From: Alviniconcha marisindica
Lineage: Eukaryota; Mollusca; Gastropoda; Provannidae
Reading direction: 5' to 3'
Assembly: GCA_018857735.1 (NCBI GenBank)
Contig: JABMCL010002400.1
Location: 180,001 to 244,000 of the forward strand
DNA length: 64,000 nucleotides
In this document: piece after piece, positions 23,905 to 35,880 of the stretch
Position numbering within the stretch: position 1 is the first letter of the stretch
How the letters are laid out: each line of letters opens with the position of its first letter
Position numbers and translations under genes: made by a program
Notes under the pieces: model-generated
What the model was told of the DNA's origin: nothing
What the model saw: the letters and a program-made list of their open reading frames with translations, nothing else
Databases searched by the model: none

Positions 23905-24110
23905 CTTTCATGGTGCTTTACATCCACAGGAGGGGGGGCGGGGGGGGGGGGGGGGGGGGGGGGGGGAGAATGCTTTACGTCCACAGGAAGCGTATGGCTT
24001 ATTGGGGACGGGGGCAGAATGGGATAGGGAATAAGAGCTAGCCTTGGCCCACCTCTCTGTTGACACAGCTCCTGAGAAGGACCTCGGTTCCATACCGCTT
24101 CGGCTCTCCT
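23905..24110 (-). repeat. repeat R1 copy with internal poly-G run
   Basis: TGCTTTACATCCACAGGA and TGCTTTACGTCCACAGGA flank a G run at about 23931-23966. The reverse R1 copy then continues to CAGCTCCTGAGA. The element start is duplicated around the homopolymer. Another + strand R1 piece lies at 24300-24345. Confidence 0.8.
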
Positions 24111-24450
24111 TTCTCTTCAAAAGGGTTGTGGTCTGTGGGCACGTCTTGTGACTTTGTCCCTCACAGTTAAACATTAAAGTGGCTCTCATCGCTGCCCATC
24201 TTAATCCAGGAGTCATTCTGGTGGTGACCGTGTAGTAATAGGCACATAATCTCTCTCTTCTCCCACCTCTATACACCCCCCCCCCCCCCTCCCTCCTTCT
24301 CCACGTCCCTAATAAGCCTTGTGGTTTCTGTGGACGTTAAGCACCATGTTTACTGTCTTACTGCTCCTGAGCTTGAAGAGGTAACAAATAAAACGGCGCT
24401 GCCTTGTACGGCACCTGTTGCTCTGCATCAGATTACGTGACCTTGCGCAG

Positions 24451-24600
24451 TTCGAGGAAGTAGAAGTGATGCTTTGCGAGCACAAGATCGTTGCAAACCA
24501 ACCAAATAACATTCACGTTTCTGATTATATAACCTCCAGGAACCAGCTCCTTCTGTTAGTCACCTCCTCTGTCGCCAGTGTCGGTTTTTTTTCAAACCTT
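24451..24600 (+). CDS. possible gene A exon (FEEVEVMLCEHKIVANQ)
   Basis: Acceptor CTTGCGCAG ends at 24450 and the phase-0 frame gives FEEVEVMLCEHKIVANQPNN, an acidic helical start that would follow exon 23722-23871 in frame. No convincing donor is visible; in-frame GT sites at 24490, 24519 and 24558 are weak. The 3' boundary given is only the limit of the open frame. Confidence 0.35.
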
Positions 24601-24670
24601 CCATGAGAACCTTTCACTTTTCACAAACCTTGTCTTCAGTTCCTCTGTCCTCAGCTCTGTCACGACCCCC

Positions 24671-24671
24671 C

Positions 24672-24743
<72 letters not shown>

Positions 24744-24867
24744 ACAAACAAACAAATAAACAAACAAAACCTCATCCCGTCCACTAGAGGTAAGAACGCT
24801 AACTCCCGGATGATTGAAATCTCACCTCTCCAAGCCATCCCGTTGACTGTGGTGTGTGTGTGTGTGT

Positions 24868-24908
<41 letters not shown>

Positions 24909-24925
24909 ACGCGCGCGCGCGCGAG
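24671..24925. repeat. (CAA)n and (GT)n microsatellites
   Basis: About 75 bp of CAA at 24671-24742, then a spacer, then GT from 24851 ending in GCGCGC. The CAA frame encodes poly-Gln or poly-Thr but has no splice support. Confidence 0.95.
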
Positions 24926-25149
24926 GGTTTGTTTTGAATGTGCTTTGGTTCTTTGCTTTGTAATTGGCTATGTGCACACAAAAGAGTCAATTATAATCAT
25001 TAACAAACAAACAAACAAAAACAAAAAAAGGAGAGAAAAAAGAAGAACATGAAGGAGATAGCTCCCACAATGACCAACTGACAGGTAACGAATGGATGAT
25101 ATTACAAGGACCCTTTCCTTTTTTCTTTCTTTTTTTCTCTGTCTGCCAG

Positions 25150-25257
25150 TGGCAACAAGACGGCTCGGGATCGTCTGCAGGACATATTCAGGCGAACGGA
25201 AGTGACGGGGGACTTCTGTCAGCACCCGCACTAAGGTGCCAAGACGCCAGGGCCCGG
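25150..25257 (+). CDS. possible gene A 3' exon
   Basis: A strong acceptor (TTTTTTTCTCTGTCTGCCAG) ends at 25149. Two readings are open. Phase 0 gives WQQDGSGSSAGHIQANGSDG and reaches a donor at CGG|gtgatg (25257), matching gene A phase and composition. Phase 2 gives GNKTARDRLQDIFRRTEVTG and stops at TAA about 25 codons in, as a terminal exon. I cannot choose between them. Confidence 0.35.
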
Positions 25258-26096
25258 GTGATGCCAAACATTCAAAGACATCCCGCGCTCTCTGTCTGTT
25301 TTCGTGCCGTTTTGTTTTTGAAACGTTCTGCAATAATACACGCTGCATGTCGAAAAAATGAAAATGACTGGCTATCGTTTTCCTGGCTTTTCCTCTTCTT
25401 CTTTTCTTTCTTCCGAGTGCTTTTTACCTCCACCATCAAACAACGAACAAACAGACAAAAACGTGATGGTGTTCTGCGCCTTTAAGTAGAGCCATATTTA
25501 TGCGCTCCGTCACTATTGCATAAAGGCCTTTGTTTTGTTTTGTTTTGCTGGGGGGGGGGGGGGGGGGGGGGGCTCAGAACATTCTATATGCTTCTTTAAA
25601 GATGCAATACAAAAAGATACAAATGTGAAATATGTGCTAGTCGGATGGATACAGAAATTAATCCTGATAAGCAGTAATGAAGGATCGAGAGAGTTCAAAC
25701 ACAATTTTCCACAGCTCCCCTCCCCTCCCCCACCCTCCCAAACCGATTGCCACATACATATCAGCTTGAGGGTCTTTAACTCATTCTAACTCTTGACTCA
25801 GTCTGTTAAAGTGACTGTCCGTTTTCGGTGAGGCGAATAAGTTAATCAGTCTTTATAGAAGATCGAATGTTGCAGTGTTCCGGGCATGCAAACACAAAAT
25901 TTCGTAAGAAGTAGCTGCAATGTTCGGATTTGCCGGCCTGCAGGTTGTTAGAGCAGTGGCCACTGTTACTTTCGATCAGGCGTCGGTGTTATTTTGTAGC
26001 AGTTACAGGGGTGGTCCTGGTCACGCAATCAATGTTCGATGCCTGCCCGTGACCGCGGAGAACCCACGCAGTGCTCTCCCTTGATGTCTTCTTCAG

Positions 26097-26295
26097 TGTT
26101 GCTTTACGTCCACGTGCAGGTTCAGAGCTCAGGAGCTATGTGAAAGCCGAAGTGGACGCCCTGGGCTCCCGTCCGTACGGTCTCTGTGGACGTAAAGCAA
26201 CATTGAACTCGAACCACATGCAGAGACCGTACGGAAAATTAGGGACGGGGAGCCCAGGACGTCCACCTCGTCTTTCACACCCGAGCTCCTTGGAT
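26097..26295. repeat. two R1 copies in inverted orientation
   Basis: A + copy (CAGAGCTCAGGAGCTATGTG to GTGGACGTAAAGCAACATTG) is followed after about 10 bp by a - copy (CAGAGACCGTACGG to TTTCACACCCGAGCTCC). Together they form an imperfect inverted repeat of about 80-nt arms that could fold into a long hairpin. Confidence 0.85.
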
Positions 26296-26525
26296 GATTC
26301 TGAACTGTGTGCAGGCGGGTGTTCTTAGACTGCACGCCTAATTCTCCCAGGCGTCGACATCACCGCAGGGGTCCCAAACAGAGCACGGGCGCTTTGGGAC
26401 AAGTTTTCGAACAAAGGCTTTACAAACCTTCCGCTGAAGACCGAATTTCTTTGCTTGGAAAAAAATCTCTCTTCTGTTTGCCTTTGCAATGGACACTGTG
26501 GGATTCCTACGTACCGTCTCCGCTT

Positions 26526-26594
26526 ATGAGAGCGAGCGCACCTCCGGCTGTTTTGACGGTTTCTTTGTCCACTGTCCGAGCACTCGAGGCCGAA
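26526..26594 (+). CDS. weak candidate exon ending at a strong donor
   Basis: CTCGAGGCCGAA|gtaagt is a near-perfect donor in phase 0. The frame upstream reads MRASAPPAVLTVSLSTVRAL, but I see no good acceptor; the ATG at 26526 has poor context. It could be the end of a gene A exon, a separate first exon, or chance. Confidence 0.2.
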
Positions 26595-26904
26595 GTAAGT
26601 AATCGTGTTTCCAATGTTGCCTTCCCTGCCTCCGGATGTTTTCAGCCCTTGTCCTGTTTCGCGATGGATCGAGGTCCATGCTGCCTCGTTGAATTGCATT
26701 GCGTGGCTCCGGGCGGTTTAGACCACACGTAAGACGCAGCTCTTTCTCAGCACTCTTCTTCTTCTTCGTAGACACGGTGCAGTGACTCGGAGATGGTGTT
26801 GTTTGGAGAATCTGTTTTGACAGTGAAGCGCAAGTACTTCGCTGGAGTGTCTTCCGCAGCCGGACGGAATTAATCGGAAGCAGAATGAGGCCTAGACCGC
26901 TTGT

Positions 26905-27055
26905 GTAGCATCAACAAACATAAAAAGGGAGTTAGTTAATTAGCGCTCGAAAGCCGTCATAGTGTAAACACACCAACAGAGATCCGAACCGCCTACGGTA
27001 GCTCCCACCTGGCATGCGAGTAAATACAAGGTACATAAATTCCACTATAGACGCG
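26905..27055 (+). repeat. dispersed repeat R3, copy 1
   Basis: Recognised by AGGGAGTTAGTTAATTAGCG, then CACCTGGCATGCGAGTAAAT and GGTACATAAA. Other copies: 39365-39515 (+), 56125-56260 (-), and two head-to-head halves at about 59500-59710. Confidence 0.8.
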
Positions 27056-27109
27056 TTTTTGATTAGTTGGAATTAGCTGGCTTTCGCTGTGTGATCGCTG
27101 AGACAGAAA

Positions 27110-27500
27110 CCTGTGGTACATGCGATACTACTAGACAGCTGTGATACGTGCGATACTACTAGACAGCTGTGGTACATGCGATACTACTAGACAGCTGTGG
27201 TACATGCGATACTACTAGACAGCTGTGGTACATGCGTACATGAGATTTTACTGAAAGCCTGTGCTACAAGCGATAGTACTAGAAGCCTATGGTATATGCA
27301 GTTTTACTAGTCAACTGTGGTTCATGCGATATCACTAGAAGCCCGTGGTACATGATATTTTACAAGACAGTTGTGGTACATGCGATATTACTAGAAGCCT
27401 GTGTGTGGTACGTGCGTACAGTTAATTTTACTAGAAGCCTGTGGTACATGCGATACTACTGGAAGCCTGTCTGGTACACGCTATATATATTACCAGAAAC
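27110..27500. repeat. 28-bp minisatellite, about 13 copies
   Basis: Unit GTGGTACATGCGATACTACT plus AGACAGCT. Copies become more diverged to the right, with AGAAGCCT replacing AGACAGCT. No gene support. Confidence 0.9.
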
Positions 27501-27879
27501 CTAGTTTAGATCACCAGTTTTAATCATGATTAGCCAAGTCTGTCCTTTCGTCCATTCCTTTAGTATTCATGTCTGGATCTCTAAATTTATTGAGTCAGCC
27601 AGATTCAGTGTTGCTCACGGTAGGTACAGTCATGTACTGTACAGTTGCTACCAGCAATGCTCATATTATTATTGGTTATGTGTTCTGTCTTGTTGCTTTT
27701 CGTTGAAGGTAATGACAGTCACGGTTAACTGGCCGCAAAAAGCCATGTTCTTTCCTTCGTTAAAGATAGGTTCTCTGTCGGCTGACCATTGACCAAAGGC
27801 GGGTTTCCGTTGCCCGTAGCAGTCTGTATCAGTGCCGGCGTTGTGAAATGTTGATCGACTGAAGAGCGTAACAGCAGAG

Positions 27880-29560
27880 CAAGGAATCTCTCCAGGACTC
27901 ACGGGCTAAGTCAGCCGTGTTGTGTTCAGCGGTGCAGCTCAGTGTTGATTTAGGAGCGTGCAGGTCACCAGGACTATTTATCCCAGCGAGGGATCTCTTC
28001 GGGACTCTCGCGTTACGTCAACCGTGTCTTCTGGCTTCACCGAGGTTGTAATTGGGTTCATCAGTGCAGCTCAGTGTTTACTGAGGACTGTTTAGCACAG
28101 CAAGGAATCTCTTCAGGATTCTGGCGTGCTGAGTCGGTCAGCCGTGTCCTTTGGCTTTATTCTCTGAGGCTGTAAAGTTCATTAGGGCAGCTCAGTATTG
28201 ATCAGAGCTCAGGAGCTGTGTGAAAGTTGAGGTGGCCTTCCTGGGCTCCCGTCCCTAATAAGCCTACGGTTTCTGTGGACGTAAAGCAACACTCATCCAA
28301 TCAACAAATCAGTGTTGTTAGAGCTCAGGAGCTGTGTGAAAGTCGAGGTGGCCGTCCTGGGTTCCCCCGTCCTTAATAGTCGTTGTGGTCTTTGTGGACG
28401 TAAAGCAACATTAAAACTGAACTCATTGTTGATTGAGAAGTACAGGTTACCGGGACTATTTAGCTCAGTGGAAATCACCCAGAACTCTCGGGATTGGTTC
28501 ATCTGGGCCTCCTGGCCTCGGTGGGGTTTGGTCATGATCGGCGTGTGGCTGATGACTGTCGGGGCTGGGCCTCCTGGCCTCGGCGGGGTCTGATCATGAT
28601 CGGCCTGTGGCTGGTGACTGTCTGGGCTGCGGGTCAGGTCGGCAGGGCCGCTTAGCTCACCCGTAAGCAAGTCAAGTAGTTTATTTCAGAAACCCCATTT
28701 ATTTCAGAAACTCCTCACGCACTAAGTTGGCCTTGTCGAGATGGCCTTGTGGAGGTTCAGGTTCACTGGCGCTCTCGCGCTGATTCATGATACATCCGTG
28801 CCGACTGGCAGTGTTGAGGTTCCGTTTCACAAGGCCTCTTGCACCGATTCGTCCAAATTTAAACATGTTGCTTTACGTCCACAGAAGCGAGATGGCTTAT
28901 TAGGGACGGGGTGTGCTTCGTCCATGCCCACTGGCCTTGTTTAGGGTTCAAATTTATCTCCGCGTCCGTTGTCTGCGAGATGTGTTTGGGGCGGCAGGAG
29001 CACGTAATGGCTCATTTGGAAATTCCTTAGGACTCACGGGCTGATTCAGTGGGGTCCACTGGGATTCAGAGTAACCATTATAGCTGCTGGTCAGCTTTGA
29101 GGACAAAGTCTTAAAGCCCCGACGACCACTTTAATCCACCAGTGGGCCCCTGTGGGACTCTTGTTCCTCGTCCTTATTCAGCTATGCATATCCACTGGCC
29201 ATGTTTTGGTTCAGCTTCATCGGTACCCATCTTCTGTGGAACTCATCCTTATTCATACATGCATGTCCACTGGCCTTGTTTAAGTTCTGCTTCAACGTAC
29301 ACTATCTTCGGTGGGATCTCGTTCCTCGACCTTATTCAGCCATGTGTGTCCTTGCTTTGGTTCAGCTTCATCGGTGTTTGATTACAGTTTGTCTCGAATA
29401 TGTCAGCCCGGCGTCCGAGGACATTAAGCCCCAGATCATCATCGTCGGTGTTGTAGCCAGCGTACCCCATCTTTTGCTGGGCTCTAGTTCTTCGTCCTTA
29501 TTCAGCCAAGCATGTCCAGTGCCCTTGTTTAGGCTCTGCTTCAACGGTGTATAGCCAACG
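27880..29560. repeat. degenerate long-period repeats with several R1/R2 insertions
   Basis: Loosely repeated units of about 130 bp share GGACTC, GTCAGCCGTGT and GTGCAGCTCAGTGTTGA motifs (27890-28200). From 29150 there are about 90-bp units with CTTATTCAGC, CATGTCCACTGGCC and GTTTGGTTCAGCTTCA-like text. R1 copies sit at about 28205-28292 (+), 28318-28412 (+) and 28866-28912 (-); an R2 copy lies at 29385-29440. No coding exon recognised. Confidence 0.7.
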
Positions 29561-30461
29561 TACCCCATCTTCTGTGAAGGTGATGTACTTGAGGAAGAAT
29601 TGTTTGGTTTCGCTCAGTGGAACACCATGCTGAACATCGCGTCTGCTGAGGGGCTACCTTCACAAATTTCTCGACTTTCTGCCGCTATCTTTCGATCAAA
29701 TTTAGCAAAGGTTTAGCCGAAAGGACAGCTATGATGGGATATCGTAAACTTTGGACAGTGCAGTCCGCAAGGCCGAGGTTTGTCAGCACACAAAACTTTG
29801 TTTTGTTTCTCATTTGTTTATTTGTGAATCGCCGTCGTAGATGCCACGGCATTTGTTGTAAATATGGTACACTGCTTCCGCTGAATAAATATAGTTCTAC
29901 ACAAAGCACAGGCACTTACTGAGCTTGACCATTCAGTTGAAGAGAGCTGATTACACCTTGTAGCATGGATCAATTTTTTTGTGTGTGTAGTTTTTGTCTG
30001 TAGTTTTGAGTATTCGTATTTGCGTTGTTGCTGAATACACACACTTTTAGTTTCATTTGCAAAGAAAAAAGAAAAAGAAAAATCAACTCTTTACCCGCAA
30101 CAGAGTTTGTACCGTTGATGTAACAAGGGAAACAACTTTGAAAATTACTGTCAGATTATCCCCCTTAATTCCCCATTTTTAGATAGATTGAAAAATATGC
30201 CACATATTTGGGGAGAAAAATCTGTAACTGTCAAAAATACAAGCTGTGCAGTGTTGGGAAGAAAAATCAGTAACTGTCAAAAGTACAGGCTAGGTCAAAT
30301 ATACTAAAAGATACATAAACTATGCAGTATTCTAGGAGACAGATACATGGCAAAAATAAGTAATGTGCTTACATGTTTTGTTTTTTGGAAAATCTGAGGG
30401 TAATTTTTTTTTGTGTTGTTGTTTTTTATTTTGTTTTGTTGTTAAATTTTTTTTAGTGTGT

Positions 30462-30492
<31 letters not shown>

Positions 30493-32139
30493 GGGGGGGG
30501 GGGTATTGGAGGGAATTTCTGTCTGTCATGGTTTAGTGGTTAGGTTACAAAGAAACAGGCAGCCTCACTGCTTTGTTGCCTAATTAGGTCCCTGCAGCAT
30601 ATTTTAATTCTGCAAAGTGCTTTCAGAAAAAAGAAATTCTGTTATTTCCAGCTGCATTGTTGAAAGGGGGTTCTGCCATATTTTCACAAGGTAGATATTT
30701 GTATTAAATCGTGTCTTGTCAAACTGTTTGTTTTCACTAGTTTCCTGCATTCAGACTGAAGTGATGTGTGTGGGTGGGGTGGGGTGGGGCTAGAAATCAT
30801 ACCTCCATTTAAAACGAAGATGTGAATATCAGAATTGCTTCTACCTAACACAAAACTTTGTAGAACTAAAATATGCAGTAGGGACATACATGATCACTTC
30901 AACCAAAGCAGCATTCCATCTTAAAGACTTGTGCTGTAAGAGGGAGTTCCAAAAGACTTGTGCCGTAAGAGTGAGTTCCATCATAAATGCTTTGGGTTTC
31001 AGTGTTCATGAAAGTATTCTGCACGTTTGGCAACACATGTTCAAAAGGCTGGCTATTATGTGTTTGTTACATATGTTTGCATATATTTTGTAACTTTGAA
31101 ATACTTGTGCTTACACTTTACAGTGCATTACTATTTTGTGTGCATTTACTAGTACTGCCATTATGTTTGATAACAAAATATACTTTGCATAGTCATGTCT
31201 TCATATATTATGAACGTCTGTTGTGTATTCACATGTGTATGTGTAGAGATACAGAGGGCAGGATTAAAAATATCACTTCCATCAAATGTTGATCGGAAAT
31301 TTGTCATGCAAGTATTCAAGTTATTTAAATGTTTTCAACTCCTCTCCACCCCCAGTCTCTCTCTCTCTCTCTGTCTCTCTCAGCAGAAAAATGAACAAAC
31401 AAAAAATATGTATACACATTTAAGTCCTTTTAATATTGCATATTGTTTGTTTTGTATGAGTATACATGTCAGGTACAAATCGATTAAATGTGTTTTCATA
31501 TATAATAACTGTTGATGTTTTAATCCAAAAAGAAAATATGCACTTGCAAGTTCAAGGTCAACCATTTCATCAACTGGAAAACTTATAGTTTGCTGTTGCG
31601 GTTAAGGTATGAGTTGAGAGGGTAAAAGAAAAAGAAAAAAGAAAAAGAAAAACACACACAAACAACAACACAACAATGCCATCCACAACAACACAGATCT
31701 TCACACTGAAGGAACAACTATACTGCTGTGTGGTGCACTTCCCTTGGGACAAAATGCATGGGTACATCAGAATTACATACTGTATAGTTTAATAAAAATA
31801 AAATTAAAATCCCACCTTTTCTGCAAAGTGGTTCCCACAAATGTCACATACTGAATGCTAATTTCAGATCTGTCCATGAATGTCTCTGTTACATGGATAC
31901 CCAGCCAGATCTTTGTTTGAATATCCTGGCCAAACCTTCACATGAATATTATATATACATGCATGCTGATAAAGTTGACTGGATTTGTCATTTGACTTAA
32001 AGCTCTTTACAAAAATTTGGTCCTGCTGTGTATGCAACTTGCTCCTTACAACTGTGCATAGTCTTAAAGAAACAAAAACAAAAAACAAAACTGTCCCCTG
32101 TTTTATAGAGTAAACAATGTTTAACATGACTTTTACAGT
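29561..32139. other. AT-rich intergenic sequence, no gene seen
   Basis: Contains a two-copy 50-bp repeat (30195-30290, GTAACTGTCAAAA), a GT then poly-G tract at 30462-30503, a CT run near 31355, and AATAAA motifs at 29885 and 31791 that could be poly(A) signals of gene A but have no recognisable downstream element. Open frames are short and AT-driven. Confidence 0.5.
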
Positions 32140-32610
32140 CAGTGTAATGATCCTTACAAGCAGTGACTACTTTCACAGGCAGTGCCTTGACCTTTATGGG
32201 CAGTGCCTTGACCTTTACGGGCAGTGCCTTGACCTTTATATACATGTAGTGCCTTGACCTTTGCAGGTAGTACCTTGACCTTTGCAGGCAGTGCCTTGAC
32301 CTTTACATACACGTAGTGCCTTGATCTTTGCAGGCTGTGCCTTGACCTTTACATACACGTAGTGCCTTGATCTTTGCAGGCTGTGCCTAGACCATAACAG
32401 GTAGTGCCTTGACCTTTACATACATGTAGTGCCTTGACCTTTGCAGGCTGTGCCTAGACCATAACAGGTAGTGCCTCGACCTTTACAGACAGTGCCTTGA
32501 CCTTTACATACATGTAGTGCCTTGATCTTTGCAGGCTGTGCCTAGACCATAACAGGCAGTGCCTTGACTGTAGCAAGCAATGCCTTGACCTTTACAGGCA
32601 GTAAAAGGAT
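32140..32610. repeat. minisatellite with AGTGCCTTGACCTTTAC units
   Basis: Units of about 23-26 bp (AGTGCCTTGACCTTTACAGG and variants with ATACATGTAGTGCC) are grouped into a higher-order unit of about 50 bp including TTTGCAGGCTGTGCC. About 18 basic copies. The next 650 bp to 33264 show nothing beyond AT-rich sequence and a T run at 33050. Confidence 0.9.
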
Positions 32611-33264
32611 GAACGTGACCCCACGTGCAGTTATCACTCTGCCTGTCAAAGACTGCAATGCTCCATACATATAAAAACCATTAAAAAAATAAAATTAAAA
32701 AAAGGCCGTCAAAGCCAGTAGCAAGCATATCTGGAAAATGAGTGATAATGTTCCTAATACAATCACAAAAATGTACTGATAACTATTGGTACAGTGACAA
32801 CTTTGCAATCACAACATAGTAACAACCACTACCACTGCAATGCTTGTAGCGAGTGAATACCAGTAACTAGTAACAGGGAAATATATATTTGTCAATAGGA
32901 CATTAATTTTGGTCTTCGTTCAAAAACACAAGTTTCGACCCGACCATGTTTTCGTTTTGATTGCATGAAAGTTTGGCTTGCGTAGTTACTAAGCGTACAA
33001 GAATCAAATTTATGTAAAACTGAACTTGCGTCTTCCGATGAAACAAACATTTTTTTTTTTTTTTTTACAAGTCAGTTTACAAGAAGGAAATATACATTTT
33101 CCTGATACCATCACCTCATACTTTCTGTATGCTGTGTACATCACATTAGTCTGAAGTCTTTGCTTCTAGCATAAATTCAAACAGTCACATAATTATACTT
33201 GCCCACCAGTGACAGCAGTCCATTGACAGCCATCTGCACCAAGGTGCTGAATTAATAATCACAG

Positions 33265-33735
33265 CATGCCCCAAGCCATATCGCCTCCTCATTGGAGCCA
33301 TATCGCCTCCTCATTGGAGCATGCCCCAAGCCATATCACCTCCTCATTGCAGCATGCCCCAAGCCATATCGCCTCCTCATTGGAGCCATATTGCCTCCTC
33401 ATTGGAGCATGCCCCAAGCCATATCGCCTCCTCTCGGAGCATGCCCCAACCATATCGCCTCCTCATCGGAGCATGCCCCAAAGCCATATCGCCTCCTCAC
33501 TGGAGCATGCCCGAAGCCATATCGCCTCCTCATTGGAGCATGCCCCAAGCCATATCGCCTCCTCTCGGAGCATGCCCCAACCATATCGCCTCCTCATCGG
33601 AGCATGCCCCAAAGCCATATCGCCTCCTCACTGGAGCATGCCCGAAGCCATATCGCCTGGCATTGGAGCATGCCCGAAGCCATATCGCCTCCTCATTGGA
33701 GCATGCCCCCTGCCATATTGCCTCCTCATCGGAGA
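33265..33735. repeat. 33-bp minisatellite, about 15 copies
   Basis: Unit AGCATGCCCCAAGCCATATC then GCCTCCTCATTGG, with shorter 18-bp variants and one-base length variants. Because 33 is divisible by three, all three + frames stay open as repeat peptides. No start, splice or composition support for a gene. Confidence 0.95.
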
Positions 33736-33870
33736 AGTTGGTTAGTAAGTAACTGGATTGTCAACCTTAACCGCAAGCAAATTGCATATTTCAAAACTCT
33801 TCCCATATATATATATATGTAAACCCTTTTCAAGTCAAATCTACAAAAAAATCAATCTACACACACACAG
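33736..33870 (+). repeat. dispersed repeat R5, copy 1
   Basis: Shares TTAGTAAGTAACTGGA..TGTCAACC, ..GCATTT(C)AAAACTC and ..CTACAAAA(AA)TCAATC with about 38945-39130 and 41565-41685, the latter two being fuller copies. Probably a short non-autonomous element. The subsequent region to 34119 shows nothing recognisable. Confidence 0.65.
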
Positions 33871-34119
33871 TATGAAAAACCAACACCATGCAGTCCTTCT
33901 GGCATGTAAAACTGTCGTGCTAAAAAGTCCTTTGGTAAACCAACCAGTCATGCTAACCAGTCCTTACTATAAACCACATAATTGTGTCAGCTATGGTCTG
34001 TAGTCCCTATTTGTTCGTCAGTCATACAGTCCAGAAATAATAACCAATTCATCTCTCAAAACCCCATGCACAGCACTACATTGAGGAGGCATTAAAGCAG
34101 GCACAGTCCCTCATACTCT

Positions 34120-34905
34120 TTCTTTCGTTAGGGACAACAGATTTCACCTGCATCTCGTCTGCAGGTATATGCCAGATGTGTTGGGGACAACAGATTTCAT
34201 GCACATCTCATCTGCAGGCATGTGCCAAACACAACACACTTCCTCCAGTGTGTTACACAGTCTTCACAAGTGGCTTGCGTCTCAGAAGATCTAAAGTGTT
34301 GAGGAGCCTGAGACAATACCTGCAGGCACGAAGCCAAGGATCTCACACCACCAATCACCTGGAGGAGAGAGGCATGGAAAGAGGAAGCACCAGATGACCT
34401 TCCTTGAAAGGATGAGAGAGGGCCATTGTCAATCAGACGAACATTGGAACTGTTTCAAAGGCAACATCAAGGACACTTCTAAGAGAGGGGTGGAGTATAT
34501 ATGGGATTTGCCCAGCACACAGATAACATCTTGAACCGAACTGAACTGACACCTCTGTAATGTTCTACCAAGAACTATGTACCTTGTCTGCCAAGGACTA
34601 TGCACCTCTTCCAGAGCGTAATACCAAGAACCATATACACACCTCTGTAGTTTTCTACCAAGAGCTGTGCACTTCATGCCAAGGACTGCACACCTCTGGA
34701 GCGTCATACCAAGAATACTTCCGTCATACCAAGAACACTTCCTCAAAATGTTCCACCAAAAACTATGCACCTCACCCGAAGTGTTCTACCAACAACAAAG
34801 CATTTCATCTGTAGCATTCTACTGAAATCTACACACCTCAACTAAAGTGTTCTGCTAGTAGTATACTGAGAACAACACACCTCATCTGCAGTGTTCTTCT
34901 ACTAA
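34120..34905. repeat. degenerate tandem repeats
   Basis: A two-copy about 58-bp duplication (GGACAACAGATTTCA..CATCT..TCTGCAGG) lies at 34132-34225. From 34556 to 34905 there are diverged about 30-60-bp units with TTCTACCAAGAACTATG and GCACCTC. No gene recognised from here to 35639. Confidence 0.7.
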
Positions 34906-35639
34906 GGTCTGTCTGTATCAAACTGAAGCTGTAAGCATGCTGCTCCATCAGCAAGAAATGCAACTCAAAAACTGTACAGTTAATTACAAACACACCACAT
35001 GCCATCAATGTACAACACACAATCGAAGGCTGGACGGCAAATTTCACGGATGACTGAAAGGTACGTTTCACAGTTACTGACCAGTGGACTAATGGCAGAC
35101 CATAATGCTGAAAAGGAAAACAAAACCAACTGCAACATGCGCAGACAAAATAATATCACGGCAAACATTATCTTAGAAACGCTGAACAACAACCATGACT
35201 GTAAGAGGGAAATGCTACAAGCCAATAAAGTACTGGTAATTGTTACACTCGAAGAAAAGATATGTGCATGGATGGAATGTGGAATATTATCACACAAAGA
35301 AATCTATCACAAAAAGCTTTACAAAGACTAACACAAAAATGACTTTAAAAACTATAATGCAATCACAGATGTTTGAAAAAGAACACATACAAAACAAAAA
35401 TTTGAACCAGCTAAAAAACACACACCAAATGATTACTGATAAGCAGCATATGTGTGAATGCATGTGTACAGGCACACAAAACACCTATTTATCAAAACAA
35501 AAACACAACAAAATCATATCACAGTGATGAGAATAATGTAGTGAATACTTGCACTATTATACTTTCTCCCCTTTTCTCTTTTGTTCTTTCTGGCAGGAAT
35601 CGATTCAATCACAGCTGATGACTAAAATCAACAGCAGAG

Positions 35640-35880
35640 CTGCAATAACACAGTACATCTACTTGTTACACATTCAGAAGAAGAGTACATGTACTTGTTA
35701 CACACACACAGAAGCTGAGTACATCTACTTGTTACACACACAGAAGAAGAATACATGTACTTGTTACACACACACAGAAGCCGAGCACATCTACTTGTTA
35801 CACACAGAGAGAAGCCGAGTATATCTACTTGTTACATACACAGAAGCTGAGTACATCTACTTGTTACACAGAAGCTGAGG
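35640..35880. repeat. 33-bp minisatellite, about 7 copies
   Basis: Unit CATCTACTTGTTACACACAC plus AGAAGCTGAGTA. Copies alternate between AGAAGAAGAGTA and AGAAGCCGAG endings. Confidence 0.9.

Noticed and set aside
33265..33822. Overlapping + frames of 143-176 codons
   Set aside because: They are frames through a 33-bp minisatellite that is open in all + frames; composition is purely repeat-driven.
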